Assembly (NCBI GenBank): GCA_029202525.1
Contig: CP119325.1
Coordinates: 3,136,001-3,200,000, forward strand
Source of the DNA: Candidatus Pseudomonas phytovorans
Lineage (GTDB): Bacteria; Pseudomonadota; Gammaproteobacteria; Pseudomonadales; Pseudomonadaceae
DNA length: 64,000 nucleotides
Direction: 5' to 3'
The notes under the pieces: generated by a model
The model's database searches: none
What the model was told of the DNA's origin: nothing
What the model saw: only the letters and a program-made list of their open reading frames with translations
Made by a program: the position numbers and the translations under genes
Shown: in pieces, positions 51,416 to 60,485 of the stretch
Numbering within the stretch: the stretch's first letter is position 1
How the letters are laid out: the number at the start of each line of letters is the position of its first letter

Positions 51416-52305
51416 CTGACCTGACGACCCCTGTAGCCGCGTTGCCCAGCCTGCAACGCAAGCTGGAAGGCCGCGCCCTGCGCAGCGTGGTGTTGACCTC
51501 CCTGGCATGGTTTGCGGCACTGGTGGCCAGCGTGCCGCTGATTTCCGTGCTGTACATGCTGATCACCCGTGGCGGTGCACGCCTTAGCCTGGAAGTGTTC
51601 ACCGAGCTGCCGCCGACCGGCTTCGAGATGGGTGGCGGTTTTGGTAACGCCATGGCCGGTACCTTCGTCATGGTCGGCATTGCCGCCGCCATCGCGGTAC
51701 CGGTCGGCATTATGGCTGCGGTGTTCCTGGCTGAACTTGGCCCAGACAGCAAACTGGCCAACGCCGCACGTTTTGCCGCCAAGATGCTCACCGGCCTGCC
51801 GTCGATCCTGGCCGGGGTGTTTGCCTACGCCCTGGTGGTGATGACCACCGGCACCTACTCGGCGCCGGCTGGCGGTGTGGCCCTGGCAGTACTGATGCTG
51901 CCGATCGTGGTGCTCACCGCTGAAGAGTCGATGAAGATGGTGCCCAAGATCATGAAGGACGCCGCCTACGGCATGGGCTGCACCCGTGCCCAGGTGATCT
52001 GGAAGATCGTGCTGCCCACCGGCCTGCCGGCCATCCTCACCGGCGTGATGCTGGCCGTGGCCCGCGCCGCTGGCGAAACCGCGCCACTGCTGTTCACCGC
52101 GCTGTTCAGCAACTACTGGATCTACCATGACGGCAGCCTGGCGGTCATGAACCCTACGGCTTCGCTCGCCGTACTGATTTACAACTTCTCCGGTATGCCA
52201 TTCGACAACCAGCTTGAGCTCGCCTGGGCGGCATCGCTGGTGCTGGTAATGATCGTGCTGGTAATCAACATTCTGAGCCGAGTCTTCGGCAAGCCCAAGT
52301 ATTGA
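51412..52305 (+). CDS. pstA: Phosphate ABC transporter permease PstA
   Basis: 297 residues, six membrane helices and the EAA-type loop (AAYGMGCTRAQVIWKIVLPTGLPAILTG). Translationally coupled to pstC; followed 17 bases later by pstB. Confidence 0.92.
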   Translation: MTDLTTPVAALPSLQRKLEGRALRSVVLTSLAWFAALVASVPLISVLYMLITRGGARLSLEVFTELPPTGFEMGGGFGNAMAGTFVMVGIAAAIAVPVGIMAAVFLAELGPDSKLANAARFAAKMLTGLPSILAGVFAYALVVMTTGTYSAPAGGVALAVLMLPIVVLTAEESMKMVPKIMKDAAYGMGCTRAQVIWKIVLPTGLPAILTGVMLAVARAAGETAPLLFTALFSNYWIYHDGSLAVMNPTASLAVLIYNFSGMPFDNQLELAWAASLVLVMIVLVINILSRVFGKPKY

Positions 52306-52322
52306 GAAAGGGAGCATCCAAC

Positions 52323-53144
52323 TTGAACGTATCCACTGCGCAAAGAGCCGCTCCCATGGTCAGTGAAGCTACCCCGATCGTCATGGACTGCAAGCTGGAC
52401 AAGATTTTCTACGGCAACTTCATGGCCGTGCGTGACAGCCATGTGCCGATCCGCAAGAACGAGATCACCGGCTTCATCGGGCCATCGGGCTGCGGCAAGA
52501 GTACCGTGCTGCGTAGCCTCAACCGCATGAACGACCTGGTGAAGGGCTTCCGTTTCGAAGGCCATGTGCATTTCCTCGGCCAGGATGTCTACGGCAAGGG
52601 CGTTGACCCGGTAGTGGTGCGCCGCTACATCGGCATGGTGTTCCAGCAGCCCAACCCGTTCTCCATGAGCATCTTCGACAACGTCGCCTTCGGCCTGCGC
52701 CTGAACCGCTACAAGGGCGACCTCGGTGACCGCGTGAAGCACGCCTTGCAAGGTGCCGCGCTGTGGGACGAAGTCAAGGACAAGCTCAAGGTCAGCGGCC
52801 TGTCGCTGTCCGGTGGCCAGCAGCAGCGCCTGTGCATTGCCCGTGCCATTGCCACCGAGCCTGAAGTACTGCTGCTGGACGAGCCATGCTCGGCACTTGA
52901 CCCGATCGCCACCCGCCGTGTGGAAGAGCTGATGGTCGAGCTGAAGAAGGACTACACCATCGCCCTGGTAACCCACAACATGCAGCAGGCGATTCGTGTG
53001 GCCGACACCACGGCGTTCTTCTCGGTCGATATTTCCCAGGGCAGCCGCACCGGTTACCTGGTCGAGATGGGCCCTACGGCGCAGATCTTCCAGAACCCGC
53101 GCGAACAGCTGACCAGCGACTACATCAGCGGCAAGTTCAGCTGA
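52323..53144 (+). CDS. pstB: Phosphate ABC transporter ATPase PstB
   Basis: 273 residues from TTG 52323, which has GGGAG about nine bases upstream; ATG 52356 and TTG 52302 are alternatives. ABC ATPase with Walker A GPSGCGKST, PstB-typical LNRMNDLVKG, signature LSGGQQQR and Walker B LLLDEPCSALD. Unlike the usual pst operon, no phoU follows; a Fic-like gene does. Confidence 0.92.
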   Translation: MNVSTAQRAAPMVSEATPIVMDCKLDKIFYGNFMAVRDSHVPIRKNEITGFIGPSGCGKSTVLRSLNRMNDLVKGFRFEGHVHFLGQDVYGKGVDPVVVRRYIGMVFQQPNPFSMSIFDNVAFGLRLNRYKGDLGDRVKHALQGAALWDEVKDKLKVSGLSLSGGQQQRLCIARAIATEPEVLLLDEPCSALDPIATRRVEELMVELKKDYTIALVTHNMQQAIRVADTTAFFSVDISQGSRTGYLVEMGPTAQIFQNPREQLTSDYISGKFS

Positions 53145-53162
53145 GCCAGGCTTGCCCAAGGT

Positions 53163-53201
53163 GGCCGGGTGTTGCAGCCAGGGAGGTTGCAGCACCCGGC
53201 C
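53163..53201 (+). terminator. Hairpin after pstB
   Basis: Perfect 9-bp GGCCGGGTG / CACCCGGCC (53163-53171 and 53193-53201), loop 21 nt. No T-tract follows, so termination is uncertain, but it could separate the pst operon from the Fic-like/HAD pair. Confidence 0.45.
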
Positions 53202-53238
53202 GCGTTACCTTCCGTTAAAGTGTTACCCGGGATTTCCA

Positions 53239-53937
53239 ATGCGAGCAATGCGTCGTCTTGATCTTTCAGCGGTAGAGCGCGCATTGCGCGAGGTGCAGGG
53301 CCGCTTTGCCGAGCTCAGCCGGCATTTCACCGAACCGCGGGACCCGTTTACCGACGAGGTGCTGCTGAACGTGCTTGAAGGCTATGCGCTGATTGACGAC
53401 TATGTCGCTCGCGGTATCGACCTGTTCGACCTGCAGCAGCTGAACCTGATGCTGGAAATCAATGCCACCGTGCTGTGCGGCAGCGACCCGGCCCGCCGCC
53501 TGGAATATGCCCCGCACCTCGCTGCAACCGAGGCGCACTTTTTCAACAACGTCGAAGGTGGCATCAAGGACTTGTACAACTGGTACTGCTCGTACCGCAG
53601 CGATTCGGTCTGGAAGCGGGCAGCCGGTGTTTATGTACGTATCCTCAGCAAGCCGCAGTTGTTCATCGAAGGCAACAACCGCACAGGTTCGCTCATCGTC
53701 AGTTACTTGCTGATGCGTGCCGGGTTACCGCCATTCGTGCTGTCGCTGGACAACGCCGAGGGTTACTTCAACCCGTCCTCGGTCATTCGCAACTCCGCTA
53801 AACACGGTGTGAAGGCATTGTACGAATTACCCAAGATCAAGAAGAAGTACGCCGCTTTCCTTGAAGAGAAGGCGCCTGAGCCCGGAAAGTTCTTCCTGAG
53901 CGGCACGCCCGTACCTGTCTGTGAGGGGCGCCGCTGA
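53239..53937 (+). CDS. Fic-fold protein lacking the catalytic histidine
   Basis: 232 residues from ATG 53239. The stretch RAAGVYVRILSKPQLFIEGN (about 131-148) plus NRTGSLIVSYLLMRAGLPP lines up with the Fic core, but the motif HxFx(D/E)GNGRxxR reads PQLFIEGNNRTGS: the catalytic His is replaced, the second Gly is Asn and the last Arg is Ser. AMP transfer by the usual mechanism is therefore unlikely; the protein may bind nucleotide or act in another way. Coupled by a one-base overlap (TGATG) to the HAD gene; both follow pst. Confidence 0.75.
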   Translation: MRAMRRLDLSAVERALREVQGRFAELSRHFTEPRDPFTDEVLLNVLEGYALIDDYVARGIDLFDLQQLNLMLEINATVLCGSDPARRLEYAPHLAATEAHFFNNVEGGIKDLYNWYCSYRSDSVWKRAAGVYVRILSKPQLFIEGNNRTGSLIVSYLLMRAGLPPFVLSLDNAEGYFNPSSVIRNSAKHGVKALYELPKIKKKYAAFLEEKAPEPGKFFLSGTPVPVCEGRR

Positions 53938-54524
53938 TGCAACGGTCATCCATGTTTGTACGCGGGCGGCAGGCCATCGAGCGCAAGCTCAACCGTGGGC
54001 AGGTACGCATTTCGTTCGATATCGACGACACGCTGGCCTGCCAGCCCGAGCATGCCGCCGCCGAGGACAGCAAGCTGCCGGGCTTCGTCCATCGCTGGTT
54101 GGGCGAGCCGCTGCGCAGCGGCACACGCGAGCTGATCCGCGATCTGCGCCGCCAGGGCTGCAGCATCTGGATCTATACCTCGTCGGGGCGCACCCCGGCG
54201 TACATCCGCCGCTGGCTGATGCTTTACGGCATCCATGTCGATGGCGTGGTCAACAGTGACCGGCACCAACATATCCTGGCCCAGAACGGGCTGGAGAACT
54301 CGCCATCCAAGCTGCCGTCGGCCTTTGATATCGACCTGCATGTGGATGATTCCGAAGGTGTGCGGCTGGAAGGCGTCGACCATGGTTTTAGCGTGGTGGT
54401 GGTATGCCCGAAAGACCAAAACTGGGCACAGAAGGTGAAGGACGCGGCGGTCGACGTGCAGGCCCGTCTGGCCTGGCAACAACCGCACCGGTATGAGATG
54501 CCTTCCCAGGCACTTGCTTCCTGA
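53937..54524 (+). CDS. HAD-superfamily phosphatase-like protein
   Basis: 195 residues. HAD motif I FDIDDTLA (Asp28, Asp30), motif II YTSSGR and a late acidic motif HVDDSEGV are all present, so catalysis is plausible. Substrate unknown. Translation is coupled to the Fic-like gene, suggesting the two proteins act together. Confidence 0.82.
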   Translation: MQRSSMFVRGRQAIERKLNRGQVRISFDIDDTLACQPEHAAAEDSKLPGFVHRWLGEPLRSGTRELIRDLRRQGCSIWIYTSSGRTPAYIRRWLMLYGIHVDGVVNSDRHQHILAQNGLENSPSKLPSAFDIDLHVDDSEGVRLEGVDHGFSVVVVCPKDQNWAQKVKDAAVDVQARLAWQQPHRYEMPSQALAS

Positions 54525-54551
54525 AGAAAAGCGATCCTGCTCAGATAGCGT

Positions 54552-54679
54552 AATTGGGGCTGCTTTGCAGCCCTTCGCGGGCTTGCCCGCTCCCACAGGT
54601 ATGACGCCAGTTTCAAGACATGCACGATTCCTGTGGGAGCGGGCGAGCCCGCGAAGGGCCGCAAGGCGGCCCCAATTTG
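54552..54679. repeat. Inverted REP pair (class A)
   Basis: Copies with core CTTCGCGGGCTTGCCCGCTC (about 54573-54597) and its inverse (about 54631-54658), extended by outer arms ATTGGGGC/GCCCCAAT. Together with 54680-54879, where I see no gene, it fills the 355 bp between the HAD gene and the porin gene. Confidence 0.75.
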
Positions 54680-54879
54680 TTCAGGGTATTGATACGCGCC
54701 GGCTACTCATGGCTACACCCTAAGTCTTGAACCTTGGCCCAAGCAGGTACCGGGACCAAATTACAGCGCCACACCCTCTGCCCCAAAGCATTCACCAGTC
54801 CACGCCAAAGCAGCGTATCTGGCTATCTGCCCACTTCTGATAATCGCCTCCGACATCCAGTCCCCGTTTGGAGCGCGCC

Positions 54880-56067
54880 ATGCACAACAACAATAAGCAC
54901 CTGCCGCCTCGTTTTCTCGCAGCCGCCATCGCCAGTTTTTCTGCCTTGGGCCTGAGCGGCGCCGCTGAAGCCGAGATCATGCTGTACGACAAGGACCAGA
55001 CAACGTTTTCCACCGACGGCTACATCAACGCCTTCTACGTCAACAGCAAGGTCGACCGTGAGGGTGAGCAGTTCGACCGCCGCCAGTCGCGGGTGAAAAT
55101 GGGCTTCTTGCCCAACTACCTGGGCTTCAACATGGGCAAGCAGGTGGATGACCTGAAGCTCGGCGCGCGTGCTTCGTTCTGGGTCACGATCAACGACAGC
55201 GAAACCAATGGCACTGACACAGCCATCGACGTCCGCCAGTTCTACGGCACCGTGGCCAACCCCGAGTGGGGTGAGGTGCTGATCGGCAAGGACTTCGGGC
55301 TGTTCGCCCGCTCCAACATCCTGCTTGACGAGCTGCTGGCCGGTTATGGCCAGGTCAGTGACACCCTGGGGCTGGTGGACGGAGGTGGCGTGTCGTTCGG
55401 CAACATCGGCAGTGGCTACCCATACCCGTTCCCCACCTCGCAGATCACCTACCGCACGCCGGTGATGGAAGGCCTGCGGGTGGCGGTGGGCATCATGGAC
55501 CCGGTAGACACCAACGACAGCAGCCCGACCGGCAAGGCCTACCAGGAGAACCCGCGCACCGAGAGTGAAATCACCTACCAGTTCGACCTCGGCGGGGCGC
55601 AGATCTACAGCTGGGTCAACGGCAGTTACCAGACCTCCGACAATACCGATCCGACGGTGGCGTCGGTTACCTCCAAAGGTGTCGGCTATGGTGTGCAGGC
55701 CAAGATGGGTGGCTGGTCTCTGACCGGCTCGGGGTTCCAGGCCAAGGGCATCAACCCGTTCTTCACCAACAACGCGGGCGAACCGGTTTTGCGCAATGTC
55801 GACAGTGACGGCTATCTGCTGCAGGGCTCGTACAAGTTCGGCAAGAACCGTGTGGCGCTGTCTTATGGCAAGACCAAGGACGATGGCAATGGGGCGGTGG
55901 GCAGCGGGGCGGATTACGAGACCCGCGGCGTGGCGCTGTTCCATGACGTCAACGACAACCTCAAGCTGGTGGCCGAGTACAACCAGTTTTCCATCGACGG
56001 GCATGACACCAGTGCGCAGAACGAAGACACCGATACCTTTGCGGTGGGGGCGGTGTTGACCTGGTGA
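54880..56067 (+). CDS. Outer-membrane porin (Gram-negative porin family)
   Basis: 395 residues from ATG 54880 (GGAG six bases upstream). Signal peptide about 1-30 (ending GAAEA), then a 16-strand-type porin pattern starting TTFSTDGYINAFYVNSKVD, with RRQSRVKMGF and a VGAVLTW end. The C-terminal residue is Trp rather than the common Phe. Solute unknown. To my recollection a porin gene also lies here in KT2440, near the ped cluster. Confidence 0.85.
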   Translation: MHNNNKHLPPRFLAAAIASFSALGLSGAAEAEIMLYDKDQTTFSTDGYINAFYVNSKVDREGEQFDRRQSRVKMGFLPNYLGFNMGKQVDDLKLGARASFWVTINDSETNGTDTAIDVRQFYGTVANPEWGEVLIGKDFGLFARSNILLDELLAGYGQVSDTLGLVDGGGVSFGNIGSGYPYPFPTSQITYRTPVMEGLRVAVGIMDPVDTNDSSPTGKAYQENPRTESEITYQFDLGGAQIYSWVNGSYQTSDNTDPTVASVTSKGVGYGVQAKMGGWSLTGSGFQAKGINPFFTNNAGEPVLRNVDSDGYLLQGSYKFGKNRVALSYGKTKDDGNGAVGSGADYETRGVALFHDVNDNLKLVAEYNQFSIDGHDTSAQNEDTDTFAVGAVLTW

Positions 56068-56069
56068 AT

Positions 56070-56208
56070 TGCTGGGGCCGCTGCGCAGCCCTTTCGCGAC
56101 ACAAGGCCGCTCCCACATGGACCGCGTTCAACCCAATGTATACGGTGTACGTGGACATTGTGGGAGCGGCCTCGTGTCGCGAAAGGGCTGCGCAGCGGCC
56201 CCGGCAAT
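56070..56208. repeat. Inverted REP pair (class B)
   Basis: Outer arms of about 39 bp are near-perfect inverses: GGGGCCGCTGCGCAGCCCTT continuing into TCGCGACACAAGGCCGCTCC on the left, and the mirror at about 56160-56203. It shares the GGAGCGGCC core with the pair at 28938-29070. Confidence 0.75.
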
Positions 56209-56322
56209 TACAGGCAACAACATTACTCCCATGGAACCGCCCACCCGCTACCCAAGTAGCATTCGTCCCTCGTACCCACCTTCGTACACTTGTCCCTCAG
56301 CCACCCCGCGCCGGAGACCACG

Positions 56323-57486
56323 ATGCAGCAGGCTCAAAACGACGGTGTGGTCAGCGCCATGTCCCAATCCACCGACGCCCGCCTGGCCGCCCAGGATCTG
56401 GCGCGGCAGCTGCTGCACCCGCACCTGGGTTTCGTGCTGTTTTTCTGTTCCGCCGAATACGACTTGCAGGCCTTGGGCGAGGCGTTGGAACAGGATTTCG
56501 GCGGCATCCGCCTGGTCGGCTGCACCAGCGCCGGTGAAATCACCCCACTGGGCTACGGGCGCAATTGCGTGACGGCGGTGGGCTTTGATCACCGGCACTT
56601 TTCCATCGCCACCGAGCTCATCGATGAAATGGAGCGCTTCAGCCTGATCGACGCGCAACAGATGGTCGAGCGCCTGGTCGGCACCTGTCGCAGCAACACC
56701 CTGGCACCCATCAAGGGCCACAGCTTTGCCCTGACCCTGCTCGACGGCCTGTCCAGCCGTGAGGAAATGGTACTTGCCGCCCTCAGCGCGGCGCTGGGGG
56801 ACATCCCGCATTTTGGCGGTTCGGCCGGCGACGACAACTACCTGAACCGTACCCATGTGTACTTCGGTGGCGCGTTTCACAACGGTGCCGCAGTGGTGGT
56901 GCTGGTCAACACCTGGCTCGATTTCGAAGTATTTACCACCCACCACATCCTGCCACGGCAGGAGAAACTGGTGGTAACCGGTGCCGACAGCGCCCAGCGT
57001 CGGGTCTTTGAGCTGAATGCCGAGCCTGCTGCCGAAGAGTACGCACGGCACATCGGCGTGCCGGTGGCCGCGCTCGATTACCGGGTATTCGCCGCCCATC
57101 CGTTGGCCGTGCGCATTCATGATCAGTATTACGTGCGGGCGATTCAGCAAGTGCATCCGGACCTGAGCCTGAGTTTTTACTGCGCGGTGGAAAACGGCAT
57201 CGTGCTCACAGCCATGACTCCGGGTCCGCTGCTGCCTAACCTGCACCAACTGTTCGCCGGTTTGCACCAGCGCCTTGGCCCGCCGCTGCTGACCGTCGGT
57301 TGCGATTGTTTTTTGCGGCGCCTGGAGCTGGAGGACCGTGCCGGCCTGGAGCCCGTCGGTGCGTTCTTGCGCCAGCAGCGGGTGATCGGCTTCAACACCT
57401 ACGGAGAACAGTTCAATGGCATGCATATCAACCAGACCTTCACCGGGGTCGCCATTGCCCGCAACCGGCCTCCTGTCGGGCGCTGA
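56323..57486 (+). CDS. FIST-domain sensory protein
   Basis: 387 residues from ATG 56323 (GGAG about seven bases upstream). FIST N domain (about 25-225, LVGCTSAGEITPLGYGRNCVTAVGFD ... FGGSAGDDN) and FIST C domain (about 230-370, ...EEYARHIGV ... VIGFNTYGEQFNGMHINQTFTGVAI). FIST domains are thought to bind small ligands such as amino acids. Its 3' end overlaps the start of the hybrid kinase by about 71 bases, so the two are probably an input-output pair. P. aeruginosa has a similar gene next to ercS' (recollection). Confidence 0.85.
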   Translation: MQQAQNDGVVSAMSQSTDARLAAQDLARQLLHPHLGFVLFFCSAEYDLQALGEALEQDFGGIRLVGCTSAGEITPLGYGRNCVTAVGFDHRHFSIATELIDEMERFSLIDAQQMVERLVGTCRSNTLAPIKGHSFALTLLDGLSSREEMVLAALSAALGDIPHFGGSAGDDNYLNRTHVYFGGAFHNGAAVVVLVNTWLDFEVFTTHHILPRQEKLVVTGADSAQRRVFELNAEPAAEEYARHIGVPVAALDYRVFAAHPLAVRIHDQYYVRAIQQVHPDLSLSFYCAVENGIVLTAMTPGPLLPNLHQLFAGLHQRLGPPLLTVGCDCFLRRLELEDRAGLEPVGAFLRQQRVIGFNTYGEQFNGMHINQTFTGVAIARNRPPVGR

Positions 57487-59353
57487 ACTGCAGGCCGAGG
57501 TCAGCCGGCTGCAGCACGAAAACCACAAGCTGCAGCGGATCAACGGCGCGTTGATCGAGCGCATCGAGTCAGGGGTAACGCGGGGCAACGATCCCTATGC
57601 GGCGTTCCAGCATTCGGTAGTGCTGGCCGAGCAGGTACGTGAACGCACCGATGCCCTGAACCAGGCCATGGCTGAGCTCAAGGCGGTCAACCGCCTGCTC
57701 AGCGAGGCCCGACAGCGCGCCGAGACGGCGCACCAGCACCAGATTCGCCTGATCACCGACAATGTCCCGGCGCTGATCGCTTACCTGAATGCCGATCTGG
57801 TCTACGAATTCACCAACAAGGTTTATGAAGAGTGGTACTGCTGGCCGCACGGCGTGATGCTCGGGCAGAGCCTGCGAGAGGCCCACAGCGAGCAGCATTA
57901 CCAGCGCCTGGAAGCTTACGTGAAGCGGGCGTTGGCGGGGGAGAGCGTAACCTTCGAGTTTGCCGAGACCAACATCAGCGGCCAGGAGCGCTACATGCTG
58001 CGCTCCTACGTGCCCAACCGCCTGGCCAGTGGCGAGGTAGTGGGCATCTTCGTGCTTATCCGCGACATTACCGAGCGCCGTAACACCGCTCAGGCGCTGC
58101 ACCAGGCCTATCAACACCTGGAGCAACGGGTGCGCGAACGCACCGCTGAGCTGACCAGCCTCAACGGCCAGTTGTTGCGTGAGATCGAGGAGCGTAGACG
58201 GGCCGAGTCACGGCTGCGAGAGGCCAAGCGCGAGGCCGAACAGGCCAACCTGTCGAAAACCAAATTCCTTGCTGCGGTCAGCCACGACCTGCTGCAGCCG
58301 CTGAACGCGGCGCGGCTGTTCACCAGTGCGCTGCTTGAGCGCCGCGAGCCGCACGGCAGTGCACATCTGGTTCGCAATGTCAGCAACTCGCTGGAGGATG
58401 TAGAGAACCTGTTGGGCACTCTGGTGGATATTTCCAAGCTGGATGCCGGGGTGATCAAGGCTGATGTCGCGCCGTTCGCCCTTGGCGAATTGATGGACAA
58501 CCTTGCTGCTGAATACGCCGAAGTGGCGCGCTGCGAAGGGCTTGAGCTGCATTTTGTGGGCTGTTCTGCGGTGGTGCGCAGTGACATCCAGTTGTTGGCG
58601 CGAATCCTGCGCAACCTGCTCAGCAATGCCATCCGCTACACCCGCAGCGGCCGCGTGGTGCTGGGCTGTCGGCGCCAGCGTGGCGGTTTGCGGATCGAAG
58701 TGTGGGACAGCGGTATCGGCATTGCCGAAGAGCACCTGGAAGAAATGTTCCAAGAGTTCAAGCGCGGTGATGTGCAGCGCCCGGACCAGGACCGTGGGTT
58801 GGGCCTGGGCCTGGCGATCGTGGAAAAGATCGCCGGCATCCTCGGTCACCGGATCCGGGTGCGTTCATGGCTGGGCAAAGGCTCGGTGTTCGCCATCGAA
58901 GTGCCGCTGAGTGCTACCGCGCCCAAGGCTCAGCCGAGCCAGGTAATTTGCGAACCGATGCTCGAACGGCTGCGTGGTGCGCGGGTGTGGGTGCTGGATA
59001 ACGACGCGGCGATCTGCGCCGGCATGCGCACTTTGCTGGAGGGCTGGGGTTGCCAGGTGGTCACTGCGCTATCCGAGGAAGACCTGGCGCGACAGGTGGA
59101 CAATTACCACGCCGAGGCCGACCTGTTGATCGCCGACTACCACCTGGACAACGACTGCAACGGTGTCGACGCCGTGGCGCGAATCAATGCCCGCCGTGCT
59201 CAGCCGCTACCGGCGCTGATGATCACCGCCAACTACAGCAACGACCTCAAGCAGCAGATCCGCGAGCTGGGCCACACCCTGATGCACAAACCGGTGCGGC
59301 CGATGAAGCTGAAGACTGCGATGAGCCACTTGCTGGCAAGCAGCGGGAGATAG
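57416..59353 (+). CDS. pedS1: Soluble hybrid histidine kinase (PedS1 / ErcS'-like)
   Basis: 645 residues from ATG 57416 (GGAG nine bases upstream; TTG 57455 is another option). Coiled coil (about 25-100), PAS domain (about 110-222), second coil, HisKA with AAVSHDLLQPLN (His290), HATPase (N box LLSNAIRYT, G box DRGLGLGLAIV) and a C-terminal receiver domain with Asp574 (LIADYHLDND). No membrane helix. In Pseudomonas this kinase belongs to the ethanol oxidation cascade and probably feeds the neighbouring regulator. Confidence 0.85.
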   Translation: MACISTRPSPGSPLPATGLLSGAELQAEVSRLQHENHKLQRINGALIERIESGVTRGNDPYAAFQHSVVLAEQVRERTDALNQAMAELKAVNRLLSEARQRAETAHQHQIRLITDNVPALIAYLNADLVYEFTNKVYEEWYCWPHGVMLGQSLREAHSEQHYQRLEAYVKRALAGESVTFEFAETNISGQERYMLRSYVPNRLASGEVVGIFVLIRDITERRNTAQALHQAYQHLEQRVRERTAELTSLNGQLLREIEERRRAESRLREAKREAEQANLSKTKFLAAVSHDLLQPLNAARLFTSALLERREPHGSAHLVRNVSNSLEDVENLLGTLVDISKLDAGVIKADVAPFALGELMDNLAAEYAEVARCEGLELHFVGCSAVVRSDIQLLARILRNLLSNAIRYTRSGRVVLGCRRQRGGLRIEVWDSGIGIAEEHLEEMFQEFKRGDVQRPDQDRGLGLGLAIVEKIAGILGHRIRVRSWLGKGSVFAIEVPLSATAPKAQPSQVICEPMLERLRGARVWVLDNDAAICAGMRTLLEGWGCQVVTALSEEDLARQVDNYHAEADLLIADYHLDNDCNGVDAVARINARRAQPLPALMITANYSNDLKQQIRELGHTLMHKPVRPMKLKTAMSHLLASSGR

Positions 59354-59356
59354 CTG

Positions 59357-59453
59357 CCGGCCTCTTCGCGGGCTTGCCCGCTCCCACAGGATTTTTACAG
59401 GTTCCAAGGCTTGCGCAATACCTGTGGGAGCGGGCGAACCCGCGAAGAGGCCA
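59357..59453. repeat. Inverted REP pair (class A)
   Basis: Left copy GGCCTCTTCGCGGGCTTGCC...CCCACAGG (59359-59390), right copy the inverse (59421-59452), spacer about 30 bp. It sits between the convergent ends of the hybrid kinase and the response regulator. Confidence 0.8.
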
Positions 59454-59460
59454 GAACAGG

Positions 59461-60126
59461 TCAACGCCGCAGGTAATCAGCAAAATCGATATCGCCGGCA
59501 CTCAGGATCGCTTGTACCCGGTTGTGCACATTGAGTTTGCGCAAGATCGCCGAAACGTGGGCCTTGACCGTAGTTTCGGCGATCTCCAGCGTGTAGGCGA
59601 TCTGCTTGTTCGATTCGCCCTTGGTCATGCGCTCAAGCACCAGCAGTTGCTTGCGGGTCAGAGCCTGGAGCATTTCCGGCGGGAAGTTCGGGGTGTCGTT
59701 GTGGCGCCGGCTGGTGCTGCTTTTCTGGGCACGGATGATGTCGGGGGGCAGGTAGACATTGCCATTGAGGATCTGCTCGATCGCTTCGATCATCTGGGCG
59801 CGTGGCGAAGACTTGGTGATGAAGCCTACGGCACCGTAGGTGATGGCCTGCAGCACGATTTGCTTTTCCTGCTCGGCCGACACGATGACCACCGGCGTGG
59901 TCGGGGCTTCGTTGCGCAGCGTGATCAAACCATTGAGGCCGTGCATGCCTGGCATGTTCAGGTCGAGCAGGATGAGGTCGAGGTCATCGTGCGCCTGGGT
60001 CAATGCCAGGGCGCTGTCCAGGTCGGCAGTTTCCATGACCTCGCTGCCTTGAAAGCCATCGCTGATGACGTTGTGGATGGCTTCGCGAAACAGGGGGTGA
60101 TCGTCGGCAATCAGAATTTTGTACAT
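59461..60126 (-). CDS. pedR1: LuxR-type response regulator (PedR1 / AgmR / ErdR-like)
   Basis: 221 residues: receiver domain (Asp8, Asp9, phospho-acceptor Asp55 in LLDLNMPG) and a LuxR helix-turn-helix (about 155-215, LTRKQLLVLERMTKGESNKQIAYTLEIAETTVKAHVSAILRKL). It matches the AgmR/ErdR regulator that activates quinoprotein alcohol dehydrogenase genes in Pseudomonas. Convergent with the hybrid kinase gene. Confidence 0.88.
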   Translation of the reverse strand: MYKILIADDHPLFREAIHNVISDGFQGSEVMETADLDSALALTQAHDDLDLILLDLNMPGMHGLNGLITLRNEAPTTPVVIVSAEQEKQIVLQAITYGAVGFITKSSPRAQMIEAIEQILNGNVYLPPDIIRAQKSSTSRRHNDTPNFPPEMLQALTRKQLLVLERMTKGESNKQIAYTLEIAETTVKAHVSAILRKLNVHNRVQAILSAGDIDFADYLRR

Positions 60127-60485
60127 GGCCTTTTCACCTTGTTTTTATTGGATGGAGCGGGCACGCATTTGCAGGCAAAGGACTCAGCGGCGAAGACCAG
60201 CCAGGCCGCACGTGGCATGAAAATTGTCCTTTTTACATAAGCCCATTACATGCCAGTGGCGGTGCATTGTGAATGCGACGATAGACAGTAAAAGCAGTAC
60301 GAAAGTAGTAGATGGCCGCAGCCTTAGGATTGCATTCGAACATTGCCTCAAGGCTGAACGGCGCGGTCGAGCCCAGGTGCCCGCCAGTGCGGGCAGAAAG
60401 TAGCGCCTGGCCGGTACCAAGGTAGTAATTTACCCTGTGATCCTCGGATTTACGATGGTGCCAGCGCCCCAGAGGAGAACCGCCC
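60127..60485. other. Intergenic region between pedR1 and pedS2-like genes
   Basis: 359 bp, divergent promoters expected on both sides, no gene that I can support. A short inverted element GGTA-GTAATT-TACC lies at about 60421-60434. From memory, KT2440 carries several extra genes (an ABC efflux system) at this place; they are absent here. Confidence 0.4.
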
